Positions 1-8,668 are shown, counted from the stretch's first letter. The stretch: 64,000 nucleotides of DNA from Mycobacterium numidiamassiliense (GCF_900157365.1 NZ_FUEZ01000004.1:2591066-2655065); one strand, 5' to 3'. Translations and numbers: made by a program. The notes: a model not told the origin generated them from the letters alone.

Positions 1-242
1 CCGCGATGGGAAATCCGGGCTGAGTAATGTGCTGCCGACTTACCGTTTTCAGTCGTCCACTGCAGGTCGGGTACGGCAAATCCTCCAATTGCGACATCAT
101 GCGGTGGAACCGTTGTCGGGTAGCTGATGACGACATCGGTACGTCGAGCCCGCGCCACGGCGACTACAGCTGTGCCGTCAGCAATATCGGCTCCGGCGGT
201 GAAAATGCGGCGCTGGTATTCGGCGCGTACTGACGGCCACAA
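1..242 (-). CDS. Partial unidentified ORF running off the left edge
   Basis: A reading frame of about 80 codons on the minus strand stays open from a possible TTG start at 242 to the window edge. Its amino-acid composition looks protein-like, with segments such as AEYQRRIF and TAVVAVARARRTDVVISYP. I do not recognise the family. It lies head-to-head with the exported protein at 308, so the 65 bp between them would hold both promoters. The competing plus-strand ORF at 27-233 is Cys- and Ser-rich and less convincing. The start is a guess and the C-terminus is missing. Confidence 0.35.
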   Translation of the reverse strand, partial: MWPSVRAEYQRRIFTAGADIADGTAVVAVARARRTDVVISYPTTVPPHDVAIGGFAVPDLQWTTENGKSAAHYSARISHR

Positions 243-307
243 TTGCCCTTAACCCCGAGGCCTTCGTGTAGACGGACCTCATCAGAACAGCGTATTAGCC
301 TTCTGGC

Positions 308-841
308 ATGGGAGATTCAAAGCCGCCGGTGCCGGTGGGTGCAATCCTTTCTCGGCGTACTAGCCTTCGGCTGCTTGGGGTCGCCGGGTTCGGCTATTTC
401 AGTCACTTGCCATCGCCACTCCTAATAGCTAATGCCTCCACAGACTCGGGGGAGCCTCCCCAGCGGCCTACTATGTCCGGCATGATTCACACGACGCTGA
501 TCGGGGTCTGCGAATATCGGCTTAACACTGAGGACAAGGACGTCATCGATGCGCGCTGGATCGCTTCTGACGCGGTCGAGAAGGGCACGATCTGTCGGGG
601 CCGGGCAACGGGCGACACCTCTAACGGCTTCCCCGGTAATTACCATGTTCAGTACTTCGGCACCGAAGGCGAACCGGTCGGCGATTTCGACTTGCAGATC
701 GAACCGGTCGGAGATGCTTATCGCCTGATCTGGCGGAACCGCTCCGACGACGTTTCCGCACCCGGCGAAATCGCTTGCGAGGGATTCGGCTTCTCGACTG
801 GCGACCAATCGATGGTGCTGACCTACTGGATGGCGGAATAG
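308..841 (+). CDS. Putative Tat-exported hypothetical protein
   Basis: This is a 177-residue protein of unknown function. Near the N-terminus it has SRRTSLR followed by a hydrophobic stretch (LRLLGVAGFGYF) and a possible cleavage region around IANAST. That is the arrangement of a twin-arginine signal peptide. The mature part is about 130 residues, acidic, with a Cys at each end of its conserved-looking core (GVCEY and EIACEGFGF), which could form a disulfide after export. An internal ATG at 473 would remove the signal, so the upstream ATG is preferred. It is convergent with espB, whose stop lies about 120 bp away. Confidence 0.55.
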   Translation: MGDSKPPVPVGAILSRRTSLRLLGVAGFGYFSHLPSPLLIANASTDSGEPPQRPTMSGMIHTTLIGVCEYRLNTEDKDVIDARWIASDAVEKGTICRGRATGDTSNGFPGNYHVQYFGTEGEPVGDFDLQIEPVGDAYRLIWRNRSDDVSAPGEIACEGFGFSTGDQSMVLTYWMAE

Positions 842-960
842 GGTGTTCGCGCGGCGGCCGTTCGTAGCTTGAATTAACGAGATCTGCGCAGGCGATCCCG
901 CTGGGGTTTTGTGAGCTGGCCGCATCCGTGACGAATCCGCTTACGCAGCAGGCCACCGCG

Positions 961-2427
961 TCACGATGCCACCTTGTCAGGGTGGGCCTTGCGGGAGCGA
1001 TTGCCAATCACGCCCTCTGTCCATTGACGCTCCTCGGTGTAGAGCGACTCGTCCTCGCACTGCACGCGTTTGGCCTTGCCGCCCTGATCCTGACCGGCGG
1101 GGGCCATCGGGGGCATGCCCCCGCCGGCGCCACCCAGCGCGGCGTACGCGGGCGGAATCGGGATTCCACGACCCGGGGCTGCGGCCCCGAGGGGCGGTGT
1201 GGCGGCCGAGGAACTCCCTTCGGAGCCCACCCCGGGCCGCAACGGCATCGACGGCACGCCAACCCCGCCGCCTCCCACTGATGCCGGTTTAAGCCCCGCC
1301 ATTGGATGCGGGCTCGGCGACCCCTTCACGTCCTTCGCGGCTCCGGTCAGCGTGGGGTCGTTCGGCATCGGCGGCATCGACGGCATCGACGGCATGCCGG
1401 CGGACGGGATGGACGGGTCACCGACAGGGTCGGCCGAGGGCGGGTCTCCCTCGTTAAACGGGTCGGGCGGCGCGAAGGGGTCGTTGCCATCACCGCTGCG
1501 ATTGCTGTCATCGGACTTGGGGGCGTCAATCCGCGTGGTAACGGGGACCCTTTGCGGATTCACCGGCCTTAGCGGCAATTGTGCGTTCCGCATGTATCGC
1601 GCCAGCGCCTCTTCTGACTGTCCCTGTAGGTACTCGTACCACAAAATGCAATCGCGCACCATGGAGTCGTTTTTATTAATTAAATAGTACTTATACCAAT
1701 CATCGCATAGCGATATTTCTTTGGTCGTGGGGTGCTCATCGTCTTGCGCGTGTTCGTGGGTGACGAGAGTTGCCTTTTTGTGGGCGTCCACGACCATGTT
1801 GGCCTGGCTGGCGAGCTCGTTGCACAGAGCGACCATCGAAATCAGCCACTGCCGCTGTTGGTCGAAATTGGCCTCAACGGCACTTCTCGCCTCACCCTCC
1901 CAAGAAATGAATGGGCGAAACCGGTTCATCGTATCTTTCTGCAAAGTCCGCTGGTAAGTGTCCCATTCCTTTGCGAATGCCCGGAACGCCGTGCCCTGGT
2001 CGCCGGCTTCGATATCCTGCGCCGCCTGCCTGACTTCGTAGTAGGGGTATTCAAACGACAGTCTCGGTGGCGGCAGCGCCCAGCTCTTAACACTCGCGGT
2101 CACCGATGCCGATGTAACCGATGCCGACGCTACCCCCGCCGCGGAAGTGTCATTCGCGATGCCGTCGGCGGCTGCCTCGTCAACTTCCTGGTAAGCCTTG
2201 GCCGCATTCCTTAGCGATTGGGCCAATGTTTTCCATTCCCGTTCGCAATTCTTTAAGTACAGCCGCATTGCGTCGGCGTTGAACGCGAGTTGTGTGGCGG
2301 CGTCTTTGACGAACGAAATCTCACATGGCGCTTTCGGGTCGATAGAGGGGATGGGAGGAAGCGGTCGCTCGATTTCGTCAGCTCGCGCCACGAGTTCTTG
2401 GTATTCCACGTTCAGCGTCTGCGTCAT
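961..2427 (-). CDS. espB: ESX-1 secretion-associated protein EspB
   Basis: At 488 residues it is slightly longer than EspB of M. tuberculosis (460). The N-terminal half has the PE/PPE-like helical fold signals: a YxxxD export motif (Tyr79-QEV-Asp83, inside AAKAYQEVDEAA) and a WxG turn (Trp176-Glu-Gly178). The C-terminal half is Pro/Gly-rich low complexity. It ends in DESLYTEERQWTEGVIGNR, nearly the same as the EspB tail. EspB is exported by ESX-1, cleaved by MycP1 and forms ring oligomers outside the cell. No other ESX genes are in the window, so this is an orphan copy or paralogue. An AAGGAG lies about 11 bases before the ATG. A short ORF (2471-2632) precedes it on the same strand, and a LysR gene is divergent from that. 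Confidence 0.92.
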   Translation of the reverse strand: MTQTLNVEYQELVARADEIERPLPPIPSIDPKAPCEISFVKDAATQLAFNADAMRLYLKNCEREWKTLAQSLRNAAKAYQEVDEAAADGIANDTSAAGVASASVTSASVTASVKSWALPPPRLSFEYPYYEVRQAAQDIEAGDQGTAFRAFAKEWDTYQRTLQKDTMNRFRPFISWEGEARSAVEANFDQQRQWLISMVALCNELASQANMVVDAHKKATLVTHEHAQDDEHPTTKEISLCDDWYKYYLINKNDSMVRDCILWYEYLQGQSEEALARYMRNAQLPLRPVNPQRVPVTTRIDAPKSDDSNRSGDGNDPFAPPDPFNEGDPPSADPVGDPSIPSAGMPSMPSMPPMPNDPTLTGAAKDVKGSPSPHPMAGLKPASVGGGGVGVPSMPLRPGVGSEGSSSAATPPLGAAAPGRGIPIPPAYAALGGAGGGMPPMAPAGQDQGGKAKRVQCEDESLYTEERQWTEGVIGNRSRKAHPDKVAS

Positions 2428-2470
2428 GGGGGCTCATTCTCCTTATGCTGAAGCCATCGTCGGTTAGTCG

Positions 2471-2632
2471 TTATAAAGCGCTGACGGATCGGAAAGTGCC
2501 CCATCCCGCCGTCAGGAACATGAGCCACAACGCGACGGTCTCCGGGTCGCGTGAGGTACGCACCTGAGTGAGGCGCCCGAGGCCCCCGATCACCGGTCCG
2601 CGGGGTGTGGACTGGTCCTGCGTTGTTGTCAT
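2471..2632 (-). CDS. Small ORF upstream of espB
   Basis: A 53-codon frame starts with ATG (MTTTQDQSTPRG) and ends 43 bp before the espB start, on the same strand. It has a hydrophobic C-terminal part (ETVALWLMFLTAGWGTF) that could be one short membrane helix. Codon use is GC-rich at third positions like the neighbours. An AGG lies about 5 bases before the ATG. Its place between the divergent LysR promoter and espB suggests co-transcription with espB. I do not recognise a family. Confidence 0.45.
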   Translation of the reverse strand: MTTTQDQSTPRGPVIGGLGRLTQVRTSRDPETVALWLMFLTAGWGTFRSVSAL

Positions 2633-2673
2633 GAACCTAATGTCGGAGGTATCGGGCTATATTGCAAAGACGA

Positions 2674-2687
2674 ATATCGACACATAT
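2674..2687. promoter_or_regulatory. Candidate LysR-type operator
   Basis: The sequence ATAT-N6-ATAT is an interrupted palindrome, similar to the ATAC-N6-GTAT form of LysR-family boxes. It sits in an unusually AT-rich patch between the divergent LysR gene (start 2721) and the small ORF/espB unit (start 2632). Several CTATAT-like repeats surround it. Location and symmetry support a shared operator. Binding is inferred only. Confidence 0.35.
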
Positions 2688-2720
2688 CTATAGTTTCTGC
2701 CTATATCTAATGGAGGGCCT

Positions 2721-3623
2721 ATGAATTTGCGGCAGATGCAGTACTTCGTCGCCATCGCCGAGGACGGGTCGATCAGCCGGTCCGCCGAACGCCTCCTGGT
2801 GGCCCAACCGTCGCTGTCACAGCAGATCAAGAGCCTCGAGGCGGAATTGGGTGGAGCGCTCTTCGAGCGGATACCCAAGGGCGTTCGGCTGACGGCGGCC
2901 GGCAAAGCCTTCCTTCCCGAAGCCCGCGCGGCAATCACCCACGCCGCCAACGCGACCCGCAACGCCCGCAGTGTCCTCGGTCTCGAAGGCGGTGAACTAG
3001 AGGTTGCAACCATCGGCTCAATCGCGTACGGAATCCTGCCGTCTGCGTTTCTGGCCTGGCATGAGCACTACCCCGCTACCACCATCGCGCTGCGCGAATA
3101 CAAAGACTCCAATGCCCTCGCTGAGGCGGTGCGGATGGGCGTAGGCGATATCGCCGTCGGGCCCCAACCCGCACAATGGCGCGGACCCATCATCGAGTTG
3201 GGATGGGAAGAGTTCGTCCTGATACTGCCGAACACAGATCCTTTGGCCGGAACCGCCAGGGCCGTGCCGCTGAGTGCGCTCGCGGACCGAGATTGGGTGC
3301 TGTTCGGGACCGGCCACCAGCTCTCGGACTTAATTCTCGAGGCTTGTGCGCGTGCGGGATTCGCTCCGCGCCGCACAGTGCAGACAACTCAAACCGCGGC
3401 GGCGAGTCACCTTGCAGCCGCTGGACTGGGAGTAACGCTCATTCCCGACAACGTGGTGCCGGCAGGCCTGCTCGCCGCGACCCGGCACGTCCAGCCGCCG
3501 TTGATCCGAAAACTGTTCGCCTACACGCGATCCGAATGGCCACCACTGGCCGCCACTTTCGTCGAAGCGCTTCAGTGCCTGCGCTGGCCCACGAAACCGC
3601 GAGGAGCGACCGTCATCCCCTAG
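2721..3623 (+). CDS. LysR-family transcriptional regulator
   Basis: This 300-residue protein has the usual LTTR length. The N-terminal winged helix-turn-helix is clear: MNLRQMQYFVAIAEDGSISRSAERL, then VAQPSLSQQIKSLEAELGGALFER. A linker helix and a periplasmic-binding-protein-like effector domain follow from about residue 90. GGAGGG lies just before the ATG. It is divergent from the small ORF and espB with about 88 bp between starts. This is the standard arrangement of an LTTR with its target, so control of the espB unit is a reasonable inference. The effector cannot be read from the sequence. Confidence 0.95.
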   Translation: MNLRQMQYFVAIAEDGSISRSAERLLVAQPSLSQQIKSLEAELGGALFERIPKGVRLTAAGKAFLPEARAAITHAANATRNARSVLGLEGGELEVATIGSIAYGILPSAFLAWHEHYPATTIALREYKDSNALAEAVRMGVGDIAVGPQPAQWRGPIIELGWEEFVLILPNTDPLAGTARAVPLSALADRDWVLFGTGHQLSDLILEACARAGFAPRRTVQTTQTAAASHLAAAGLGVTLIPDNVVPAGLLAATRHVQPPLIRKLFAYTRSEWPPLAATFVEALQCLRWPTKPRGATVIP

Positions 3624-4175
3624 CCCCGGGGTTTATATCGTTGTGTCGATGGTTCAAACCGACAGTCCGCTGTATGAGGTCAGGATCGTCAGGGCACGGC
3701 TGTGACTCCCGAATGCTGTCAGCAGCAGGCGGACCTCGGGATCTCACATCCAGCGGCGATGCGGCCGGGCACCGCCGGTGCTGGCAGTGCCCGCATCATC
3801 ACCTACTGCTGGCACTGGCCAACCAGAGCTGGCTATGCGCCCGGCCAATCTCTGGTTTAACCATGGTATTTAATTGCAAAACGGTTTTCACAGCAAACAT
3901 GCAGAGAGCGCGATTCCGCCACGAGTCGTCGACCTTTATAGCGGACTGAAATCGCCGTCAAGCGTTGACGTGGGGGGCCGGTGGTTGTCATGACGGGCAG
4001 GTGCACACGACTTGATGCCTAGGGTCCTGTGCCGAAAAACCAGGGTGAACGACAACTCGGCAACCGGTAAGCGATTTGATGAACGTAGACATTTTTGGCC
4101 GTGGGATGCGTCACATGGCCCCCTAGCGCTCCGTTAATTCCGTTAAATCACAAGAGAATACGGATGAGCGACTGG
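3624..4175. other. Intergenic stretch with no gene recognised
   Basis: About 550 bp follow the LysR stop. Frames on both strands are short and carry no recognisable domain. The base composition is mixed, with an AT-richer patch near 3850-3950. I see no repeat, RNA gene or clear terminator. Confidence 0.5.
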
Positions 4176-4364
4176 TTAATAGTGCGGAAGCACCAGCGAG
4201 GCGCGGGGCGATCGGTCGCCGTCGTGGGTGGCTGAACCAGCAGTGGCGAGCGGTGTCGTCGAGGTAGTGCTGTTGCGAAAGGCGGAGTGCCTCATGATGA
4301 TAACGAACATGACGAGTGCGGCGACGGCAGAGATCGTGATCAGGCGAAGACGACGCTTGCCCAT
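4176..4364 (-). CDS. Possible small membrane or secreted protein
   Basis: This 62-residue ORF begins MGKRRLRLITISAVAALVMFV. A basic start followed by a hydrophobic helix is typical of a signal anchor or signal peptide. A Ser/Thr-rich polar tail follows. The ribosome binding site is weak (GGAGTG about 20 bases upstream), and it stands alone between LysR and a divergent lipoprotein gene. The signal-like N-terminus is the only support. Confidence 0.3.
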   Translation of the reverse strand: MGKRRLRLITISAVAALVMFVIIMRHSAFRNSTTSTTPLATAGSATHDGDRSPRASLVLPHY

Positions 4365-4589
4365 TTAGGCAGCGGCTGCACTCCTGATTCGGCATTCGTC
4401 CGCGCGGTGGAGGTTCGTTTGTTCCAGCCGGCATGCCGCGGCGGTACCTGTCCATGTGGCTGCGAGAACGGCAACGGGTAGCCGCGTGCTGAGACCTGCC
4501 ATTTAGTGGTGAGTTTCGCCATGATGATGGGTGCAGGCACCTCAGTGGGTACAGGCTATGCACGGTCCGCACTCAAAATTGGAGAGACG

Positions 4590-5369
4590 TTGATATCGAC
4601 CCGTTCACCCAAGCCCCGGTTTAGCCAGCTCGCAATCCTTGCCATCGCCGGCGTTACCGCGATGTCGGCCGGGTCCTGCAGTTCGTCGAACAAATCGGGC
4701 CCTACGACCACCACATCACCGAGCACGACGGCTTCTTCAGCGACTTCGTCGGCCCCGGCTACCGGCAAAGAACAGGTCGCTGGGTTGATCGCAGCGGTGG
4801 CAGGCAGCACAATCCAGGTCACCGAAGAAACCGGCACCGCCACCGTGGACTTCACCGGATCGACCAAGGTCACCGAGGTCACCGACGCCGCGCTGACTGA
4901 CGTCACCTCGGGTAGCTGCGTCACCGTGCAGCCCATAAAGGAGTCCGAGGGCAACGGACCAATCACCGCGCAATCCGTGCACATCAGCCCGGCAGTCAAC
5001 GGCAAGTGTCCACAGGCCGAGGAGGAAGCGCCAGGCTCCACACCGCCTTCGGCCTCAGCATCGACCTCCTCCCCAGCGAAGCGACCACCTGTGGAGGGGG
5101 CAGTCGCAGGCGTCTCGGGTAACACGATCACCCTCACCAGTACAGATGCCAGTGGTGCAACTTCTCAGACGCCCGTGGCGGTCACCGATAAGACCAAGTA
5201 CACCAAGCAGGCTGCTGCCAGCAGTCAGGCGATCACGCAAGGCAAGTGCATTACCGCCCGCGGAACTAAGGACAGTAACTCAGCTCTGCAGGCGACGTCG
5301 ATCACCGTGCGGCCGGCCAATAACGGAAAATGCCCGGGCGAAGCCAAACCGCCAAGACACGGCGGTTGA
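4590..5369 (+). CDS. Putative lipoprotein with two DUF5666-like repeats
   Basis: The preferred start is TTG at 4590, with GGAG five bases upstream. This gives 259 residues beginning with a basic segment and a signal sequence that ends in AGSC, a lipobox-like site for lipidation at Cys. A Ser/Thr/Pro-rich linker follows. Then come two homologous beta-rich units, roughly residues 60-145 and 165-250. Each contains VAGVxGxTIxxT-type strands, a GxC(V/I)T strand and a NGKCP ending. These resemble DUF5666 repeats found in exported actinobacterial proteins. It is probably anchored on the outer face of the membrane. Function is unknown. An upstream in-frame ATG at 4506 would put about 28 unlikely residues before the signal. 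Confidence 0.75.
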   Translation: MISTRSPKPRFSQLAILAIAGVTAMSAGSCSSSNKSGPTTTTSPSTTASSATSSAPATGKEQVAGLIAAVAGSTIQVTEETGTATVDFTGSTKVTEVTDAALTDVTSGSCVTVQPIKESEGNGPITAQSVHISPAVNGKCPQAEEEAPGSTPPSASASTSSPAKRPPVEGAVAGVSGNTITLTSTDASGATSQTPVAVTDKTKYTKQAAASSQAITQGKCITARGTKDSNSALQATSITVRPANNGKCPGEAKPPRHGG

Positions 5370-5525
5370 GCCTTCACAACCGGTTAGACGGTGACGCCAA
5401 GTGCGCAGCTGTTCGCGCCCGGCGTCAGCTATCCAGGAGTCGACGGGGAGAGGGGAGAGTTACGGGGCCCGAAGGGTGCAGACGATGGGTGAACTGGGTT
5501 GGCGTCGGGATCTGACGTCGCGCGC

Positions 5526-5660
5526 GTGATCGATGTGGCGATTGGGATCTTGATGGGACTGCCGAGGTGTTCGGAAAGGACGCGGCCGACGATCTTGTCG
5601 GTGCGGTCCACGAGAACGGTATCGGCCTGGGGAGCGGGGCGGGAACTCTGCCCCCACTTT
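5526..5660 (+). pseudogene. Remnant of an ANTAR-domain regulator
   Basis: One frame reads VIDVAIGILMGLPRCSE and, after a one-base shift near 5574-5579 (the GGAAAGG run), another reads DAADDLVGAVHENGIGLG. Together they match the two C-terminal helices of ANTAR RNA-binding domains, normally VIDxAIGILMxxxxCxxxEAFxxL followed by VHxxGIGLG. No start codon, sensor domain or N-terminal ANTAR helix can be found upstream. It is a decayed fragment lying just beyond the end of mgtE. Confidence 0.55.
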
Positions 5661-5695
5661 TATCGATGAAGAGAACCTTTCGGTAGCACTGGAAT

Positions 5696-7102
5696 TCAGA
5701 CAAAAGTATCTCCGAAGTTAAACCCGGCGAGCTCCGGGAGCGTCATCCTGGCGATCATGAAGTAGATGATCAGGCCGGTGCCGTCCACAATCGTGGCGAT
5801 CATCGGAGCCGACACCACCGCGGGATCGACCCGCATCTTCTGAAGCAGCGGTGGCAGGATCGAAGCCACGAATGACGACCACAACACGATGGCAACCACA
5901 CTGAGTGACACCGTCACGGTGACCTGCGGGCCGACGCCGAGCGTCCAGGCGCGAATCACCGCGGCCAGGCCCATCACCACGCCGATAAGCACACCGGTAG
6001 ATAGCTCCTTGACAACGATGGCCGGCACATCACGTAACCGGAGCTGGCTGGTGGCCATGGCCCGCACCAGGGTCGTAGTGATCTGGGTGCCCGTGTTGCC
6101 ACCGGTGCCGATCAGCAATGGGATGAAGAAGGCAAGCGCGACAACGGTTTCCAACTCGTGTTCGAACGCACGCAGCACGGTCCCGGTGTAGGCCTCGGCG
6201 ACGAACAGCACCAGTAGCCACACGATCCGCTTGCGCCACAGCAGAAACGGCGAAGCCCGCCGATAAGGCACCTCCAGCGGGGCCGAACCGCCCTGGCGCT
6301 CGGCGTCTTCGGTGGCCTGCTCCTCGGCAATACCGGCTGCGTCGTCTTCGGTCAGGATGCCGAGCAGTCGGCCGTCATCGTCGACAACGGGCAATGCGAT
6401 CAACCGGTGATCGATCAAAGTCTGTGCCGCCACCTCTTCGTCTGTCAGCGGCGAGACAGTCAGCATCTCCGGTTCCATCAGATCGGCCACCACGCTGTCG
6501 GCCTGGGCGAGCATAAGGTTGCGGAACGGCACGACTCCGAGCAGGTGCTCGCCGGGTCCGGTTACGTAGATATAGGCTCCGCTGCGGGAATCGCTGCGCA
6601 GGTGCGATGCATGCTCGCGCACGGCGGCGATCGCGTCCCCGGCGGTCATCGTCGGTGCGACGGTAAGCGTCTCGGGCAGCATATGAGCGGCGGCTGACTC
6701 TGCCGGCCAACTCAACAGCCCGCGCAGCGTATCGGCCCGGGTCGACGGCAGCGCAGTCAGCAACTTGTCGCGCCCGTGGTCGTCCATCTGCCGAAGGATT
6801 CGTGTCGCGTGATCTGAATCGAGGGCGTCGATCATCGCGGCCGCCTTCGGGACCGCCATCGTCTCGAGCGCATCGGCGGCCAAGTCCGCGTCCATGCTGT
6901 CGATGACATCTGGTCCGGTTTCGCTGTCGAGCAATTCACCGAGCCGATGCCAGTCGGAGGAAGACAGTTTCGCCAGCTGACGTGCGCGCTCGACGACATC
7001 TTCCACCGCGTCGAGCCAGCTCTTGACCGCCTCAGGAGTCCCCGCCGCGAGGACCTGCCGGACGTTGATCGCTGGTGCTTGGTTCACGCCCGGAGCGCTC
7101 AT
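5696..7102 (-). CDS. mgtE: MgtE-family magnesium transporter
   Basis: This 468-residue protein has the full MgtE architecture. An N-terminal helical MgtE_N domain (about residues 30-135) is followed by a CBS pair (about 140-265) and five membrane helices (about 285-460). Signature segments are LLIGTGGNTGTQ in the pore region and DPAVVSAPMIATIVDGTG near the end. MgtE is a homodimeric Mg2+ channel whose cytosolic N and CBS domains close the pore when Mg2+ is plentiful. No operon partner is visible: an ANTAR remnant lies downstream and a 600-bp gap upstream. Confidence 0.96.
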   Translation of the reverse strand: MSAPGVNQAPAINVRQVLAAGTPEAVKSWLDAVEDVVERARQLAKLSSSDWHRLGELLDSETGPDVIDSMDADLAADALETMAVPKAAAMIDALDSDHATRILRQMDDHGRDKLLTALPSTRADTLRGLLSWPAESAAAHMLPETLTVAPTMTAGDAIAAVREHASHLRSDSRSGAYIYVTGPGEHLLGVVPFRNLMLAQADSVVADLMEPEMLTVSPLTDEEVAAQTLIDHRLIALPVVDDDGRLLGILTEDDAAGIAEEQATEDAERQGGSAPLEVPYRRASPFLLWRKRIVWLLVLFVAEAYTGTVLRAFEHELETVVALAFFIPLLIGTGGNTGTQITTTLVRAMATSQLRLRDVPAIVVKELSTGVLIGVVMGLAAVIRAWTLGVGPQVTVTVSLSVVAIVLWSSFVASILPPLLQKMRVDPAVVSAPMIATIVDGTGLIIYFMIARMTLPELAGFNFGDTFV

Positions 7103-7536
7103 CTGTCTCTCCTCAACACCGCGGCGAAGGCCATTATGCGAATGACAGCGCTAGCCTAATCGCCCAGGCAGCCACCGGCGCGTTCTGTGAGTGGATCACA
7201 CATAGGGCGATCCGATACGGCTGCCGCACATGTGCTCTGACCCCAATCCCTCTGGCGCCCAGCATCTTTCGTGGCAATATTGATGGCGCCGTTGTTCTAG
7301 AAGTGTTGCGAATTGTTCCTCTGCGGTGACTATGTGGCGAAACGCCAGTCATCGGTGGGAAGTCGCCGAGCGTGAACCATCCCCTTGGGCGTGGTCGGGC
7401 TCATCGGAGTCGCTGGTGCGCTGCTGCGCAGTGCATGCGCGAACCCGAGAGATTGCGTAGAGCAGATAGGCCTAGCAGCGCAGGCCCGCGAACAGCCCCA
7501 CCGCCCAGCCACGGCGGGTGACTGAGTCCAGACCGT
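7103..7536. other. Intergenic stretch, no intact gene
   Basis: This region lies upstream of mgtE on the minus strand. Short ORFs on both strands lack recognisable domains. It presumably holds the mgtE promoter. I see no Mg2+-riboswitch-like conserved element, though a covariance search was not possible. Confidence 0.4.
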
Positions 7537-7640
7537 CTACTTCGCCGGTAGTTGGGGCACGCGGTTGTCGTTATTGTCAGTGACGTAGACGGTGCCTGCG
7601 TTGTCTACCGCCACCCCCGTGGGATTCTGCAGGCCGGTCA
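7537..7640 (-). pseudogene. Remnant of a PknD-like NHL repeat
   Basis: The minus frame reads LTGLQNPTGVAVDNAGTV, then YVTDNNDNRV, and ends at a stop. This is one blade of the NHL beta-propeller that forms the extracellular sensor of the mycobacterial Ser/Thr kinase PknD. Such proteins repeat TGLNxPxGVAVDxAGxVYVTDxxNNRV several times. Here only the last blade remains; no kinase domain, transmembrane helix or further blades are found. Its upstream side is cut by the hydrolase gene starting at 7712. Confidence 0.55.
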
Positions 7641-7711
7641 ACGGCCGGCTCGATCGGGGCCGTTCGACCCGGCCGGGCGCGCGGTTCACCAAACTCTCGA
7701 GGAAGGCGGCC

Positions 7712-8668
7712 ATGACCTCCAAGATCGCCGTCCTGTTCGTCCACGGCGTGGAGATCAAGGATCCCCACTACGCCGACAACGCGATCAAACTGCTGCGCGC
7801 CGAGTACGCCCGCGCCTGCCGCGGGGCACAAGCCGCGGAGCTCGAGATCGAGGCAGCATTCTGGATCCCAGTGGTGGAGCCGGGTCTGGACAAAATCGTG
7901 CGCGCATCCTTCGGACCGGGCTTCACCGGATGGACGCGGCGACTCGATGATCTCGTCCACCGGATCAACAACAACTCATATCTCGCCATGCTGCCGCTGG
8001 TGGTATCGGGCCTGTTGGGCCGCGTTCCTGGGCTGTCCAAGGCGCACTGGCCGACGCTGCGCTGGGCTGTCACCTACTTTCTGGGCGACGTCATCGCCTA
8101 TCAGATCGCCGAGGGCAGCGACGTCAACTACGAGGCCATCCACGCCCGGCTGGACGAGGCGTTGGCGGCCCTGGCCCAACGGGCCCCCGACGCACCGTTG
8201 TGCGTCATCGCGCACAGCCTGGGCACCGTCATCGCTTCGGACTACTTCTACGATTTGCAGAATTCAGCACGCAAGAAGTCCAAGAAATCAGCGCCCGCTT
8301 CGTCCGCTGCAGTGCAGCGTGGCGAGACCCTGACCTGGTTCTACACCTTGGGTAGCCCGATCGCGTTGTGGATGGTCCGCTACCCCAAGTTCGATGCGCC
8401 GATCAAACTCCCCGGTCGCACTCGCAGTGCCGCCGCACGCAAGGCGGCCCAGTGGGTGAACTTCCACGACCCCGACGACATCATCGCCTATCCACTGCGG
8501 ACATTGAACGCGCATTACGCCGATGCGGTCGATAGCGACCAGGCGGTATCGGTGGGGCCACTAATTCTCGGCAACACCCCTGTCTCGCACGTCGCTTACT
8601 TGAATTCGCGAAAAGTCATGCGGCCCATCGCGCAACGCCTCGCCATGCTCTCCCGACCGACCAAGTAA
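7712..8668 (+). CDS. Alpha/beta-hydrolase-fold protein
   Basis: This 318-residue protein starts at an ATG with GAGGAAGG five bases upstream; an earlier in-frame ATG (7592) lies inside the pknD remnant and is not used here. The first strand reads IAVLFVHGVEIKD, with the HG oxyanion-type turn. The nucleophile elbow is VIAHSLGTVIASDY, with Ser in AHSLG. Later HDPDDIIAYPL and VSHVAYLNS could supply the acid and His. There is no signal peptide, so it is probably cytosolic. The substrate is unknown. It is followed 137 bp later by a second hydrolase-like gene and then an arylsulfatase on the same strand. Confidence 0.85.
   Translation: MTSKIAVLFVHGVEIKDPHYADNAIKLLRAEYARACRGAQAAELEIEAAFWIPVVEPGLDKIVRASFGPGFTGWTRRLDDLVHRINNNSYLAMLPLVVSGLLGRVPGLSKAHWPTLRWAVTYFLGDVIAYQIAEGSDVNYEAIHARLDEALAALAQRAPDAPLCVIAHSLGTVIASDYFYDLQNSARKKSKKSAPASSAAVQRGETLTWFYTLGSPIALWMVRYPKFDAPIKLPGRTRSAAARKAAQWVNFHDPDDIIAYPLRTLNAHYADAVDSDQAVSVGPLILGNTPVSHVAYLNSRKVMRPIAQRLAMLSRPTK

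Noticed and set aside
27..233. Plus-strand ORF of 68 codons at the left edge
   Set aside because: Cys- and Ser-rich, no domain or ribosome binding site, and it opposes a better-looking open frame on the minus strand.
4123..4572. Minus-strand ORF of 149 codons
   Set aside because: Composition rich in Arg, His, Ser and Cys with no pattern; it overlaps the small signal-anchored ORF and the lipoprotein start. Likely chance in GC-rich DNA.
7330..7512. Minus ORF of 60 codons between mgtE and the pknD remnant
   Set aside because: No recognisable feature; composition typical of chance frames.
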